Source: Cohaesibacter gelatinilyticus
GTDB lineage: Bacteria; Pseudomonadota; Alphaproteobacteria; Rhizobiales; Cohaesibacteraceae
DNA: 64,000 nucleotides
Assembly: GCF_900215605.1 (NCBI RefSeq)
Contig: NZ_OBEL01000001.1
Span: forward strand, 310,001-374,000
Direction of reading: 5' to 3'
A model generated the notes under the pieces. It was not told the origin of the DNA. It saw nothing but the letters and a program-made list of their open reading frames with translations, and did not search any database. The position numbers and the translations under genes were made by a program. This document shows, piece by piece, positions 37,780 through 47,328 of this stretch (its first letter is position 1; the number at the start of each line of letters is the position of its first letter).

Positions 37780-38362
37780 ATTCGACCTGTTAAGGATATT
37801 GGGTGTGACCAAACGTCCAAAAGAATATTTAAATTCCAAAGTAGTTTTTGATTATAGCACAGGTGACAACCCATTTGAAGAAAATGCACTTATTTCGGTT
37901 AAGATGCATGTATTGCACGTATGAGTCTATTATGGTTCGGCAGAATTTCTGGATTTGTTTTCTTGCTTCTATTAGCAGTCAGGGAGGTAATACGAGGTTG
38001 TTACGTTATTGGTTCTTTGTGGAGCATGAAATGCGATCCTTATGAGCACATGTAACAGCATGAATCTGCTTGTCGTTTGCTATTTGATGATTGAACATCA
38101 GGCAAAGATGATTGCTAGGTAATAACCGATACCATCCACATCTTGCGCGCTGCAATATGGTCAGTTTGCGAACTAATACGCAATGAATCGGCCAGCTTTG
38201 GCCATATTCATGAATTTATAAGCGAGGGGGGCTTGTAAAATCATATCGCAGTTGCGAAGCTGTCGCGGCTTCTGGAACGGTTTACCCTGTTCGAAGCAAA
38301 ATAGACTGAATTGGCAATAGAGCGCTCTTGTTTTTGCAGCTGCTCTAGTGTGGGAGAGCAGA
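37780..38362. other. Intergenic region before the CoA-transferase genes
   Basis: About 580 bases with only short, unconvincing frames. It must hold the promoter of the CoA-transferase operon; nothing else is recognised. Confidence 0.35.
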
Positions 38363-39058
38363 ATGAAAAAAGTTTATGCCAGCGCCGTCGAAGCGCTGGA
38401 GGGGCTTGTATTCGACGGCATGACCATTGCCGTAGGTGGCTTTGGCCTTTGCGGCATTCCGGAAAACCTGATCATCGCTTTGCGTGAGACAGGTGTGAAA
38501 GACATCACCGTTGTATCCAACAATTGCGGTGTTGATGATTTTGGTATGGGCCTGTTGCTGCAAACCCGCCAGATCAAGAAGATGGTATCTTCTTACGTTG
38601 GCGAAAATGCTGAATTCATGCGTCAGTATCTGTCTGGTGAATTGGAACTGGAGTTCAATCCGCAAGGAACCCTGGCCGAGCGTTTGCGCGCTGGAGGTGC
38701 TGGTATCCCTGGTTTTTATACCAAAACTGGTGTGGGTACCATCATTGCCGAAGGCAAGGAGCACAAGGACTTTGACGGTGAGACCTATATTCTGGAACGG
38801 GGTATCAAAACCGACCTTGCCATCGTCAAGGCATGGAAGGGCGATGAGAAAGGCAATCTGACCTATCGCAAGACAGCCATGAACTTCAATCCGGAATGCG
38901 CCACCGCTGGTAAGGTAACTCTGGCGGAAGTGGAAGAAATCGTGCCAGTGGGCAGCCTTGATAAAATGGCGATCCACACTCCTGAGGTCTATGTTCAGCG
39001 CATGATCCAGGGCGAGCATGAAAAACGCATCGAACAGCGCACTGTGCGCGCCGGCTAA
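38363..39058 (+). CDS. scoA: 3-oxoacid CoA-transferase subunit A
   Basis: A 231-residue family I CoA-transferase alpha subunit. The nucleotide-loop motif [15 protein letters not shown] and [25 protein letters not shown], and the [20 protein letters not shown] end are typical of succinyl-CoA:3-ketoacid transferase (SCOT), which activates acetoacetate with succinyl-CoA for ketone body or PHB use. The ATG at 38363 follows GGGAGAG. The beta subunit starts 14 bases downstream. AtoD-like enzymes are the close alternative. Confidence 0.9.
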   Translation: MKKVYASAVEALEGLVFDGMTIAVGGFGLCGIPENLIIALRETGVKDITVVSNNCGVDDFGMGLLLQTRQIKKMVSSYVGENAEFMRQYLSGELELEFNPQGTLAERLRAGGAGIPGFYTKTGVGTIIAEGKEHKDFDGETYILERGIKTDLAIVKAWKGDEKGNLTYRKTAMNFNPECATAGKVTLAEVEEIVPVGSLDKMAIHTPEVYVQRMIQGEHEKRIEQRTVRAG

Positions 39059-39072
39059 AGGAGATTTCGACT

Positions 39073-39714
39073 ATGGCATGGACACGCGAACAGATGGCTG
39101 AAAGAGCTGCAAAAGAGCTCGAAGATGGCTTCTATGTAAACCTTGGTATAGGCATCCCGACCCTGGTTTCCAACTATGTTCCTTCCGATTATGATATCAC
39201 GTTGCAGTCGGAAAATGGCATGATGGGTATGGGCCCATTCCCAACTGAAGACGAAATTGATGCGGATCTGATCAATGCTGGCAAGCAAACAATCACCGAA
39301 TTGAACCGCTCTTCCTATTTTTCTTCTTCTGCTTCCTTTGCCATGATCCGCGGTGGTCATATCGATTTGTCCGTTCTTGGAGCCATGGAAGTGGCACAGA
39401 ACGGTGATCTGGCAAACTGGATGATCCCGGGTAAGCTGGTTAAAGGCATGGGCGGCGCAATGGATCTGGTTTCCGGCGTAAAGCGTATTGTTGTGGTGAT
39501 GGATCACACCAACAAGAAAGGTGAAACCAAAGTGCTGAAAGAGTGCACATTGCCACTGACTGGTCAGGGGGTTGTCGACCTCATCATCACGGATCTGGGC
39601 GTGATGGAAGTTCGTGACAACGGTCTTGCGCTGATTGAGCTGGCACCGGATGTAACTGTCGAGGAAGTTCAGGCGAAAACCGATGCTGATTTGACGATTG
39701 ATTTGGCAGCCTGA
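39073..39714 (+). CDS. scoB: 3-oxoacid CoA-transferase subunit B
   Basis: A 213-residue beta subunit. The catalytic glutamate that forms the CoA thioester is E47 in [14 protein letters not shown], and [35 protein letters not shown] and [21 protein letters not shown] stretches match SCOT subunit B. It completes the heterodimer with the upstream gene. A strong terminator follows, so the operon has two genes. Confidence 0.92.
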   Translation: MAWTREQMAERAAKELEDGFYVNLGIGIPTLVSNYVPSDYDITLQSENGMMGMGPFPTEDEIDADLINAGKQTITELNRSSYFSSSASFAMIRGGHIDLSVLGAMEVAQNGDLANWMIPGKLVKGMGGAMDLVSGVKRIVVVMDHTNKKGETKVLKECTLPLTGQGVVDLIITDLGVMEVRDNGLALIELAPDVTVEEVQAKTDADLTIDLAA

Positions 39715-39742
39715 TAGCATCTGATCAAGGTGACGAAATTGG

Positions 39743-39774
39743 AAAACCCGCCAAGGCAGGCCTTGGCGGGTTTT
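39743..39774 (+). terminator. Strong intrinsic terminator
   Basis: A perfect 14-bp stem AAAACCCGCCAAGG / CCTTGGCGGGTTTT with a 4-base loop, ending the scoAB transcript. Confidence 0.92.
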
Positions 39775-39846
39775 CTCGTCGAGCAAATGCTTGCATGATC
39801 TTATTTCTTACTCCTCGTTGGTATTAATTCAGATAAGGTGAGTTTC

Positions 39847-40206
39847 ATGTTGAAAGGTCATTGTCATTGCAAAGCGGTCTCTTTCACATTCGATCATCAA
39901 CCCAAATGGTTGGTGGATTGCAATTGTTCTATTTGTCATCGACTGGGCGCCATCTGGGCTCATGGGCCAACTGAAAATGTTACAATATCAGCTCCAAAAA
40001 ATGGAACCTTGCCTTATGAATGGGGGGACAGGAAAATCATTTTTCATAGCTGCAGGACGTGCGGTTGCACTACGCATTGGCAAAACAAGGATCCGTCAAA
40101 AAATGCCCCGATGGCAGTGAACGCAAATCTGTGCAATGAAGAAAGCCTGCAAGGAATTCAAGTTCGCCAGTTTGATGGTCGTGACAGCTTCTGTTTTAAG
40201 GATTGA
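39847..40206 (+). CDS. GFA/CENP-V family zinc protein
   Basis: A 119-residue protein of the glutathione-dependent formaldehyde-activating (GFA) fold. Zinc ligands are visible as CHC near the start (GHCHCKAVSF), C-x-C-x2-C (DCNCSICHRLG) and a late CRTCGCTTHW. Most members are not formaldehyde enzymes and bind S-containing small molecules; function is therefore open. The ATG at 39847 follows AAGGTGAG; a GTG three codons earlier is possible. Confidence 0.85.
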   Translation: MLKGHCHCKAVSFTFDHQPKWLVDCNCSICHRLGAIWAHGPTENVTISAPKNGTLPYEWGDRKIIFHSCRTCGCTTHWQNKDPSKNAPMAVNANLCNEESLQGIQVRQFDGRDSFCFKD

Positions 40207-40408
40207 ATGTTATTTGATCGTCAGCTCAGGCCTGTTGTTAACCATCGGCAAAAAGCACTTTTTTTTGTACAAGCAAAGCTCGGCTGGTTACTATGAAACA
40301 GGAATATAGATAGTCTTCAAACATGGTGCGTTCGCTCCAGTTGGCCGATTTCAAGGCCTTGTATTGCCAGTCAGGCAAGATGAGAACGACCAAACGGAAA
40401 AACAATAT

Positions 40409-42391
40409 ATGTCTGCAACCTCCAGGAATCGATTGCTTTGGAGCTTTGTCACATTGCTGGTCCTTTTGATCGGCTTGGCGATGGCCAGCTCCTATTTGAT
40501 CAACAGCAAGTTGGTCAAACAGCAGATTTCGGAACAGGTTTCTGAATGGGCAGGGTTACCTGTGTCCGTTCGAGGTGAACCTGTCGTGACAGTTTTTCCC
40601 TATCTGACCGTCAAGCTAAAAGATGTTAGGATTGTCTCCAATCTGGGCAAGGATGAGCCCGATCTCCTGGCAATGGATCATCTGAAGGCAGAGATGTATT
40701 GGCTGCCATTGTTGATCGGAAATTTTGAAGTTCGGCGGTTCAATCTCGTGCGGCCACGCTTTCACCTTGAGGTGCGAAAAGACGGCAGAAAGTCTTGGGG
40801 ATTGGAAAATGGTAGCCTGTTTGCGGTGAATGAGAGCGACAATCTGGCAACATTCGAGAATGTAGATCTTGGCCGCTTCACCATTCAAAATGGACAGGTT
40901 CGCTATATCAACGAAGCTTTGCAGCGCGATGAAAAAATCACCAATACTAACCTGTCCGTCATTTGGCCTAGCACAGAACGCTCTGCAGAAATCTCTGGTG
41001 ATATGGTTTGGCGTGGAGAACCCGTTTCCATTCGAGCAAAATCCGAAAAACCTATGGAGCTGATCACTGGAGGTCTCTCTCCGATGCAGTTGGAGGCTAG
41101 ATCCAAGCAATTCGAGATCAAGCTGGAAGGTACGGCTGCCACTGTGTCAGATTTGCAACTGGAAGGGGATTTGGCTTTCAAAGCGCAGTCCATGCGCTAT
41201 CTGATGGAATGGTTGGGTTTTTCGATAAAACCAGGTGCAAATTTCGGTGCCATGGAGCTGAATGCACGGTCTAACATGATTGGTGCTTCCATGGCTTTGT
41301 CCGATATTGCGTTGACCTTGGACGACAACCAGTTGGAGGGGGCGCTGCAACTGGATTTTCGTGGACCACGTGCTTTGATTCAAGGAACACTTGCCTATGA
41401 CAGGTTGGATCTGAGCCCTTATTTGGAGCAGGTTGAGGGTGCTCCAACCTTGTTGGATCAACCGATCAGACCACAGGATCTGGGACACATGGACGTTGAT
41501 GTCCGTCTTTCCGCTCAACACCTCATTCTGAAAGACATTGAACTTGGAAGAACAGCGGCTTCAATCGTAACACGTAATCAGCAACTGGTATTGTCTGTGG
41601 GAGAGGCATTCGCTTATGGTGGCAGATTGGAAGCAACCTTGGAAATGAAGCCTTCAGATACGGATCCTGTATGCCTGAAGAGCCATCTGCGCGGTAAGGT
41701 CAGTGGCGTATTGGCCGGTGCTTTTTTGAAGGCGCTCAACAAGGAACCGCCGATTACTGGCACCGCTCTTGCTGAACTGGATCTTGCTGGTGAAGGCAAG
41801 ACCCTGCGAGAAACAGCTGCCAATGCAAGTGGTTCATTGTCGATGGTGTTCACTGATGGTCAGATCAATCATTTTAATCTCGCCGGTATGATGGATGCAC
41901 TCAAGCTTGATGATCAGAGCGAGCCAGATGCTCTTTATGAAGGAGGGACCAATTTTGATGTTCTCTCCATTTCCTCGACGTTGGGCAATCACAAGGCGAG
42001 CATCGATGGCTTGCGATTAACAGCTGGAAATCTGGCATTGTCCGGAACTGCGTCCATGGGATTGAAAGACGGTGATCTGGATTTTTCGGGAACGCTTGTG
42101 CGCTATCGCAGCAATGATCCCGCAACCCATGCATTGGAACCACCGCAAGAGCAATTTGGCTTCACTCTGCAAGGACCATTGCTTCAGCCAAGTTTGCAGC
42201 GAAATGTTGTGAGAACTCAGCCATCCGGCACATCAGAAACCATAACCGTTCCTGGTGTACCGGATAGTGTCATTTCTCCAGTGCCGCTAGAAGGTGTGGA
42301 TAGCAATCCTGCACAAAAAGGCGCCAGGATGCCCGCAGTGAATGAGCCAAGAGTTGAGCAACAGGATAATTCACCTCCCAGTCCGAATTGA
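40409..42391 (+). CDS. AsmA family protein
   Basis: A 660-residue envelope protein: one N-terminal membrane helix (LLWSFVTLLVLLIGLAMASSYLI), then an AsmA N-terminal domain (LVKQQISEQVSEWAGLPVSVRG, FPYLTVKLKDVRIV) and repeated beta-rich stretches, with the AsmA C-terminal region (GSLSMVFTDGQINHFNLAGMM; LRLTAGNLALSGTASMGLKDGDLDFSGTL). AsmA-like proteins form beta-groove bridges thought to move phospholipid between membranes. The ATG at 40409 is preferred to a start at 40364. A Pro-rich tail ends the protein. Confidence 0.85.
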   Translation: MSATSRNRLLWSFVTLLVLLIGLAMASSYLINSKLVKQQISEQVSEWAGLPVSVRGEPVVTVFPYLTVKLKDVRIVSNLGKDEPDLLAMDHLKAEMYWLPLLIGNFEVRRFNLVRPRFHLEVRKDGRKSWGLENGSLFAVNESDNLATFENVDLGRFTIQNGQVRYINEALQRDEKITNTNLSVIWPSTERSAEISGDMVWRGEPVSIRAKSEKPMELITGGLSPMQLEARSKQFEIKLEGTAATVSDLQLEGDLAFKAQSMRYLMEWLGFSIKPGANFGAMELNARSNMIGASMALSDIALTLDDNQLEGALQLDFRGPRALIQGTLAYDRLDLSPYLEQVEGAPTLLDQPIRPQDLGHMDVDVRLSAQHLILKDIELGRTAASIVTRNQQLVLSVGEAFAYGGRLEATLEMKPSDTDPVCLKSHLRGKVSGVLAGAFLKALNKEPPITGTALAELDLAGEGKTLRETAANASGSLSMVFTDGQINHFNLAGMMDALKLDDQSEPDALYEGGTNFDVLSISSTLGNHKASIDGLRLTAGNLALSGTASMGLKDGDLDFSGTLVRYRSNDPATHALEPPQEQFGFTLQGPLLQPSLQRNVVRTQPSGTSETITVPGVPDSVISPVPLEGVDSNPAQKGARMPAVNEPRVEQQDNSPPSPN

Positions 42392-42456
42392 ACGAATTGA
42401 ATTGTACCTTTGCCAAGGGTCAACAGGAATATAGGCAACAGAATATAGAGGGCACC

Positions 42457-42717
42457 ATGTGGATTGCACGCTTTGGGGCAAGTATTGGCAAAATCCTGCT
42501 CACATCTTTGATCACCGGGGCTGTGCTTGCAGCTCTCGGAATCACAACAGATACCATTTTCCCAAGTTCCAAGGCATTGATTGATCAGATTACGGACAAT
42601 CTGGAACTGGCTTTGAATTGGCTGATTGTCTGGTCCATCCCGAATATTATGGTCGGTGCAATCGTCATCATACCTGTCTGGTTAATTCTGGTGGCTTTTG
42701 GGCCCAAAACAAAGTGA
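42457..42717 (+). CDS. Small membrane protein (DUF6460-like)
   Basis: An 86-residue protein with two membrane helices (ILLTSLITGAVLAALGI and PNIMVGAIVIIPVWLILVAF) joined by an amphipathic loop. The arrangement, including W-(A/S)-(L/I)-PN before the second helix, resembles the alphaproteobacterial DUF6460 group; this assignment is from memory of the pattern. The ATG at 42457 follows AGAGGG; a longer frame beginning inside the AsmA stop is less likely. Confidence 0.6.
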   Translation: MWIARFGASIGKILLTSLITGAVLAALGITTDTIFPSSKALIDQITDNLELALNWLIVWSIPNIMVGAIVIIPVWLILVAFGPKTK

Positions 42718-42762
42718 ATACGTCACGGCAAACAGGATGTGCAGAATTGATAGATCCTGGAC

Positions 42763-43215
42763 CTAGCTATCGCCTCTTTTGGAAGGGTCAATCCAGCGTT
42801 CCATGATCATGCAATTGCTTTCCTGGTATCCCAAGCTGTTGTAAAACCGGGTTACTCCTTCGTTGCCGCGCCGGATCATCAGCTGTAGTTTCCACACCCC
42901 TTGATCCAACATCCAGTTTTCGGCAGCTTTCATGACACTTGCGCCCAGGCCCTTGCCCTGACAGTTTGGATCAACCGCCAGATAATAGACCCATCCACGA
43001 TGTCCGTCATGGCCAAGCATGACTGATGCCAGAATGGCACCATGTTCTTTTGCTCGGCCAATCAGAATTGTGGAGTTGGGTTTTTGACGGCAAAAGGCAA
43101 TGTCGTTATGAGGATCATTCCATGGACGCACCAAGCCACAAATGTTCCAGAGATTGATTACTTCTGTTACGTCACTATCTTGTATCTCATCAAATTGGAG
43201 CTTTGGATCTGGCAT
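42763..43215 (-). CDS. GNAT family acetyltransferase (YpeA-like)
   Basis: A 150-residue N-acetyltransferase. The acetyl-CoA loop is VDPNCQGKGLGASVMKAAE (Q-x-x-G-x-G/A type), preceded by the GWVYYLAV strand and followed by LQLMIRRGNEGVTRFYNSLGYQE. This matches the YpeA group of small acetyltransferases of unknown target. The ATG at 43215 is preferred; a start at 43272 would overlap the dehydrogenase gene by 4 bases. It is the second gene of a leftward pair. Confidence 0.85.
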   Translation of the reverse strand: MPDPKLQFDEIQDSDVTEVINLWNICGLVRPWNDPHNDIAFCRQKPNSTILIGRAKEHGAILASVMLGHDGHRGWVYYLAVDPNCQGKGLGASVMKAAENWMLDQGVWKLQLMIRRGNEGVTRFYNSLGYQESNCMIMERWIDPSKRGDS

Positions 43216-43268
43216 CGTGGAAACCTCGTGAAAGATCTGAAAAGAAAAAGCAGTTGATCTGGGAAGGC

Positions 43269-44729
43269 TCAAACCAGGCGATCGGAGGACAAGACCTTGT
43301 TGGGGTTCATAAGTCCTTTCGGATCCAAAAGATCCTTTATTTGGCGCATCAGCTGCAGCTCGATCGGATCTTTTACTCCCGGCAACAGATCGCGTTTCAA
43401 TGTGCCAATTCCGTGTTCGGCAGAAATGGAACCGCCCATCTCGCTGACAATCGCGTGGACCATCTCGTTGATCTCTTCCCAGTGCGCAAGGAATTTGGCC
43501 TTGTCAGCGTTTACCGGCTGAGTAATGTTAAAGTGCAAATTGCCGTCTCCCATATGCCCAAAAGGGACGGGACGGCATCCGGGAATCGCATCAATACAGG
43601 CCGGTATTGCCCGCTCCAGAAAGGCGGGAATTTGGGAAACCGGCACAGAGATATCATGCTTGATTGAGCCTCCTTCGCCTTTTTGCACTTCACTCATGCC
43701 ATGTCGCAATCGCCAGAAATCCTGACCTTGTTGGTGATTCTGGGCGAGGGCGGCGTCTTCTACAAGCCCGATCTCGAAAGCTTCTGTCAAAATCGCTTCG
43801 ATCAAAGCGCCACTATCGAGGGCAGGGCTGTTGGCAGAGAGTTCCAGCAGGCAATACCAAGCATGGGGATTTGACAGCGGATCGCGTGCTCCATCAAGAT
43901 GCTTGAAAACGAATTCCATTCCGAGCCGCGGAATAAGCTCAAAACCAGTCAGAATGGAACCAGCATGGCTTTGGGCAAGGTTGAAAAGATCAAGGGCGTG
44001 ATGGGGACTATCAACTCCGGCAAAGGCAACCTGCTGACTGACAGGGGCGGGGTAGAGCTTCAATGAAGCTGCAGTGATAATTCCAAGCGTCCCTTCCGCT
44101 CCGATAAAGAGGTGTTTCAAATCATAGCCGGTATTGTCTTTACGAAGGCTTCGCAATCCATTCCAGATGCGCCCATCGGGCAGAACAACTTCCAGGCCCA
44201 GAGCCAGATCCCGCATGTTGCCATAGGCAAGCACTCCCGTGCCTCCGGCATTGGTGGAGAGATTGCCGCCAATCTGACAAGACCCCTGAGCCCCCAAGGA
44301 GAGTGGAAAGAAGCGCTGTACCGCTTCTGCTGCTTTTTGCAATTGCTCCAGTACAACACCAGCTTCCACTATGACTACATTGCTGTTCGGATCAATCGAT
44401 CGGATTTCGGAAAGCCTCTCACAAGATAGAAGAATTTGGCCGCCGGTTTGATCCGGGATTTGTCCGCCAACCAAACCTGTATTGCCACCTTGAGGTACAA
44501 TCGAAAGATCATGGTCATAAGCATAGGTCATGATCTGCGAAATTTCCTGCGTATTGGCAGGACGCAGAACCAGCCAGGTTCGTCCATGAAACTTGTCACG
44601 AGGTTCCTGGCAATATTTCTCGATATCCCTAGTCTCGGACAAACAATACGCACAGCCAATTAATTGTGCGAAGAAGGCATGGTGAGATTTGATGGTTTCA
44701 TTGGACAAAGAGGGGGAAGAACAAGGCAT
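43269..44729 (-). CDS. FAD-binding oxidoreductase (D-2-hydroxyglutarate/D-lactate dehydrogenase-like)
   Basis: A 486-residue flavoenzyme of the VAO family, GlcD/D2HGDH type. The FAD-binding PP-loop reads IVPQGGNTGLVGGQIPD, followed by LGAQGSCQIGGNLSTNAGGTGVLAYGNMRD. The C-terminal half has the substrate/metal motif PFGHMGDGNLHFNI and the closing SAEHGIGTLKRDLL. It oxidises a D-2-hydroxyacid; sequence alone does not choose between 2-hydroxyglutarate, lactate and glycolate. The ATG at 44729 is preferred over a TTG at 44738. A GNAT gene follows. Confidence 0.88.
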   Translation of the reverse strand: MPCSSPSLSNETIKSHHAFFAQLIGCAYCLSETRDIEKYCQEPRDKFHGRTWLVLRPANTQEISQIMTYAYDHDLSIVPQGGNTGLVGGQIPDQTGGQILLSCERLSEIRSIDPNSNVVIVEAGVVLEQLQKAAEAVQRFFPLSLGAQGSCQIGGNLSTNAGGTGVLAYGNMRDLALGLEVVLPDGRIWNGLRSLRKDNTGYDLKHLFIGAEGTLGIITAASLKLYPAPVSQQVAFAGVDSPHHALDLFNLAQSHAGSILTGFELIPRLGMEFVFKHLDGARDPLSNPHAWYCLLELSANSPALDSGALIEAILTEAFEIGLVEDAALAQNHQQGQDFWRLRHGMSEVQKGEGGSIKHDISVPVSQIPAFLERAIPACIDAIPGCRPVPFGHMGDGNLHFNITQPVNADKAKFLAHWEEINEMVHAIVSEMGGSISAEHGIGTLKRDLLPGVKDPIELQLMRQIKDLLDPKGLMNPNKVLSSDRLV

Positions 44730-45198
44730 GGCAATCAAGTTGATTAAGGCAGTGCCGTTCGAGGAACTTCGACATCTGCTGAATTAGGTGCAATGGTGAG
44801 CAACCGATTGCATGAGGTTTGGACCGAAACGGTCATTCAGAACGATGATCAACGATTATTGCTCGTTCAGCAACAAAAAAGCACAAGCAGATCACAAGCT
44901 GTCCCATCAGTGAATTTGGCTGCATGTCGAAAAGTGACCGGTTGCAATTTCGATGATCAAATGGCGGATTCATCATGCGAATCAATTGTATCAAAGAAGA
45001 GAATTCCAAGTCTATTTTGTACCAAGCGCCCAAAATCTCAAAATTACCAACAAGAGAGGCGCCAAATTGGTGCTGACTGCACGCAAATTTGTAACAAAAA
45101 TGACAGTTCGAGGTGAAAAAGATAGCTAGACTTCACAAATTTCTATAGTTTGTAATATGCAAAAAATGACAATTGCATCACAGCAAGGGGACAGCTGG
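44730..45198. other. Divergent intergenic region with possible TetR operator
   Basis: About 470 bases; overlapping frames of 66-107 codons on both strands show no family resemblance. ACAAA, nine bases, TTTGT (45135-45153) is a short inverted repeat close to the TetR gene and might be its operator. Confidence 0.35.
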
Positions 45199-45876
45199 AT
45201 GCCTGAATCAGGTATAAGTCAGTCGAAACGACCTGTTCGTCGTATGAACAGCGCGTATCGGCGCCAAGAAATTATTAATGCTGCTTTTTCCTGCATCGAA
45301 GAGGCAGGACATCTTTCTCTTTCAACCACTGAGCTGGCTCATATGGTGGGGATATCGCAACCAGCGATTTTTCGCCATTTTCGCTCCAAGCAACAATTAC
45401 ACGATGCTATTCTCGATGAGGCAAACAACCGTGTGATTGAACGCTTGAAGGCGTTGATAGGGCAGGCTGAGCAATGGAACTCACCAATTACTCTAGCGAG
45501 GAATGTGATGAGTGAAATGGCTTCTGATTTCCGCGAGAAACCTGGTGTCTGGCTGGCGCTCATTTTCTCGCGTAATCTGCGGGATCAGGATAGTCTTGTT
45601 GAGCATAAAAAATGCGCATCAAGCCAGTTACGTTTCACATTGGAACGCATCTGCCAGAAAGCCGTGGAGAGTGGGGAGTTGGAAGCGTCAACCAAACCAG
45701 GTTTATTGAGTGAGATATTGGTCTCATTGCTGTTTGGTTTGGGTCAGGAATGGCTAAACAATGAACGCCAGAGCGATCTGCCGACCCAGCTATGCTACGC
45801 GGTGGATTCGATCCTGAATGGCAATCGCACCTCGCAGATAGTACATCACGAGCCACTGGCCGCTATCCGCGCCTGA
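45199..45876 (+). CDS. TetR/AcrR-family transcriptional regulator
   Basis: About 225 residues. The N-terminal TetR helix-turn-helix reads RRQEIINAAFSCIEEAGHLSLSTTELAHMVGISQPAIFRHFRSKQQLHDAIL; the C-terminal helices are a ligand-binding domain of unspecific type (FSRNLRDQDSLVEHKKCASSQLRF). The ATG at 45199 has AAGGGGA upstream; ATG codons at 45157 and 45244 are alternatives. Its neighbours are the divergent dehydrogenase gene and, downstream, a long hairpin. Confidence 0.85.
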   Translation: MPESGISQSKRPVRRMNSAYRRQEIINAAFSCIEEAGHLSLSTTELAHMVGISQPAIFRHFRSKQQLHDAILDEANNRVIERLKALIGQAEQWNSPITLARNVMSEMASDFREKPGVWLALIFSRNLRDQDSLVEHKKCASSQLRFTLERICQKAVESGELEASTKPGLLSEILVSLLFGLGQEWLNNERQSDLPTQLCYAVDSILNGNRTSQIVHHEPLAAIRA

Positions 45877-45887
45877 ACGTGATTCAA

Positions 45888-45937
45888 CCATGGCAGATCC
45901 TCTGTCCGGCAACCGCTGGGCAGAGGATCTGCCATGG
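45888..45937 (+). terminator. Long 17-bp hairpin after the TetR gene
   Basis: Arms 45888-45904 and 45921-45937 are perfect complements around a 16-base loop, 11 bases after the stop. There is no T tract, so it may be a Rho-associated or stabilising structure rather than a true intrinsic terminator. Confidence 0.5.
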
Positions 45938-45969
45938 CCTGTATGCTACGACATGACTGCTGCTTTTCA

Positions 45970-46140
45970 TCACATGAAAGGCGGCATACATCCGTTTGGG
46001 TTGTTTTCGAGGAGTGTGATGTCGTCTTTACATGCTGAAAGCCTATGGTTTTTCAACAGATCATCAATGAGAACGCCGATTTCTTCCTGCTTCCTGACAG
46101 AGCGGTTAAGAAATTGTAACAAAGTTTGAGCATAGCTCAT
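45970..46140 (-). CDS. Possible small protein, unsupported by homology
   Basis: A 56-codon frame (MSYAQTLLQFLNRSVRKQEE...) with a regular amphipathic helix pattern and charged residues. The upstream GGCGAGAC is a weak ribosome site. No family is recognised; it could be chance. It lies within a 475-base gap (45877-46351) that otherwise shows only the long hairpin. Confidence 0.25.
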   Translation of the reverse strand: MSYAQTLLQFLNRSVRKQEEIGVLIDDLLKNHRLSACKDDITLLENNPNGCMPPFM

Positions 46141-46351
46141 GCTTGTCTCGCCAATTAGCCATTGCAATTGCTATCGCTTCTGTTGGATAAAGGCGAAATA
46201 TTATCAGCAAGAAGAGTGTCTGCTGCCGGTTTGGCTTGATCAATAAGCCAAGAATTGGGCTGGCATGACCTGATATTCTGACAATTAAGCAGTCAGCGCA
46301 GGCTGAAAGAAATCATTCAGCGCTCTAGCGCGACGCAAGAAGAGGGATTCG

Positions 46352-47170
46352 ATGTCTGACAAGCCTCAATTGATGAAGGGCAAACGCGGCCTGGTCATGG
46401 GTGTTGCAAACACACGCTCAATTGCTTGGGGAATTGCCCAGGCATGTGCCGATGCTGGCGCTGAACTGGCGTTCACCTATCAGGGGGAAGCATTAAAGAA
46501 GCGCGTTGAGCCTCTGGCTGACAAATTGGGTGCTTTCGTTGCCGGTCACTGCGATGTAACGGATGCAGATTCGATTGATACAGTTTTTGCCAATATTGAG
46601 AAGGAATGGGGCAAACTGGACTTTGTTGTTCATTGCGTAGCCTATTCCGACAAGGAAGAATTGACCGGTCGGTATGTGGACACCAGCGCCGAAAACTTTG
46701 CGCAATCCATGTTCATATCTTGTTATTCCTTCACAGCGATTGCCCAGCGTGCAGAAAAGCTGATGACGGATGGTGGCTCGATGCTGACCCTTACCTATTA
46801 TGGTGCCGAGAAAGTCATGCCTCATTATAATGTTATGGGGGTGGCAAAATCTGCTCTGGAAACTTCCGTTCGCTATATGGCTGAAGATCTTGGAAAACAG
46901 AATATCCGCGTCAATGCGATCTCCGCAGGCCCCATCAAGACCTTGGCGGCATCTGGTATCGGTGATTTCAGGTATATTCTGAAATGGAATGAGTATAACT
47001 CTCCGCTTCGCCGAACCGTAACCATTGATGAAGTTGGTGATTCTGCCGTTTATTTCCTCTCGGACTATTCTCGCGGTGTAACTGGTGAAATCCATCACGT
47101 GGATTCTGGTTATCATTGTGTTGGCATGAAAGCCGTGGATGCGCCGGATATTTCGGTGAACAAGGACTGA
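46352..47170 (+). CDS. fabI: Enoyl-ACP reductase (NADH), FabI
   Basis: A 272-residue FabI that makes the last reduction of each fatty-acid elongation round. The Rossmann start is GKRGLVMGVANTRSIAWGIAQ, the catalytic pair is Y159 and K166 in HYNVMGVAKSALE, and NAISAGPIKTLAASGI is the substrate loop. It is a divergent SDR with the FabI-type Y-x6-K spacing. A strong terminator follows; next come a phosphatase, aroC and ribB, a grouping common in Hyphomicrobiales. Confidence 0.96.
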   Translation: MSDKPQLMKGKRGLVMGVANTRSIAWGIAQACADAGAELAFTYQGEALKKRVEPLADKLGAFVAGHCDVTDADSIDTVFANIEKEWGKLDFVVHCVAYSDKEELTGRYVDTSAENFAQSMFISCYSFTAIAQRAEKLMTDGGSMLTLTYYGAEKVMPHYNVMGVAKSALETSVRYMAEDLGKQNIRVNAISAGPIKTLAASGIGDFRYILKWNEYNSPLRRTVTIDEVGDSAVYFLSDYSRGVTGEIHHVDSGYHCVGMKAVDAPDISVNKD

Positions 47171-47206
47171 TCCAGACTGGATCTGACCTTGCCCACAATC
47201 AATTTG

Positions 47207-47244
47207 AAAGGCCCGGCGTTCTTGATTGACGCTGGGCCTTTTTT
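47207..47244 (+). terminator. Intrinsic terminator after fabI
   Basis: A 13-pair stem (47207-47219 with 47229-47241, one G-T pair) followed by a T run. Confidence 0.9.
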
Positions 47245-47328
47245 GTTCCCTAAATGAAGGGCGGAGCAAAGCTATACTCCCGCACCAAAAATGGCGAACA
47301 GTGACATCCTGTGGCGGACAGACCGAAA

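Noticed and set aside
37804-37923. Short GTG-started frame (39 codons) and an overlapping 65-codon frame
   Set aside because: No convincing ribosome site, no homology and very short.
44793-45116. 107-codon plus-strand frame upstream of TetR
   Set aside because: Composition is unlike coding sequence of the neighbours and no domain is visible.
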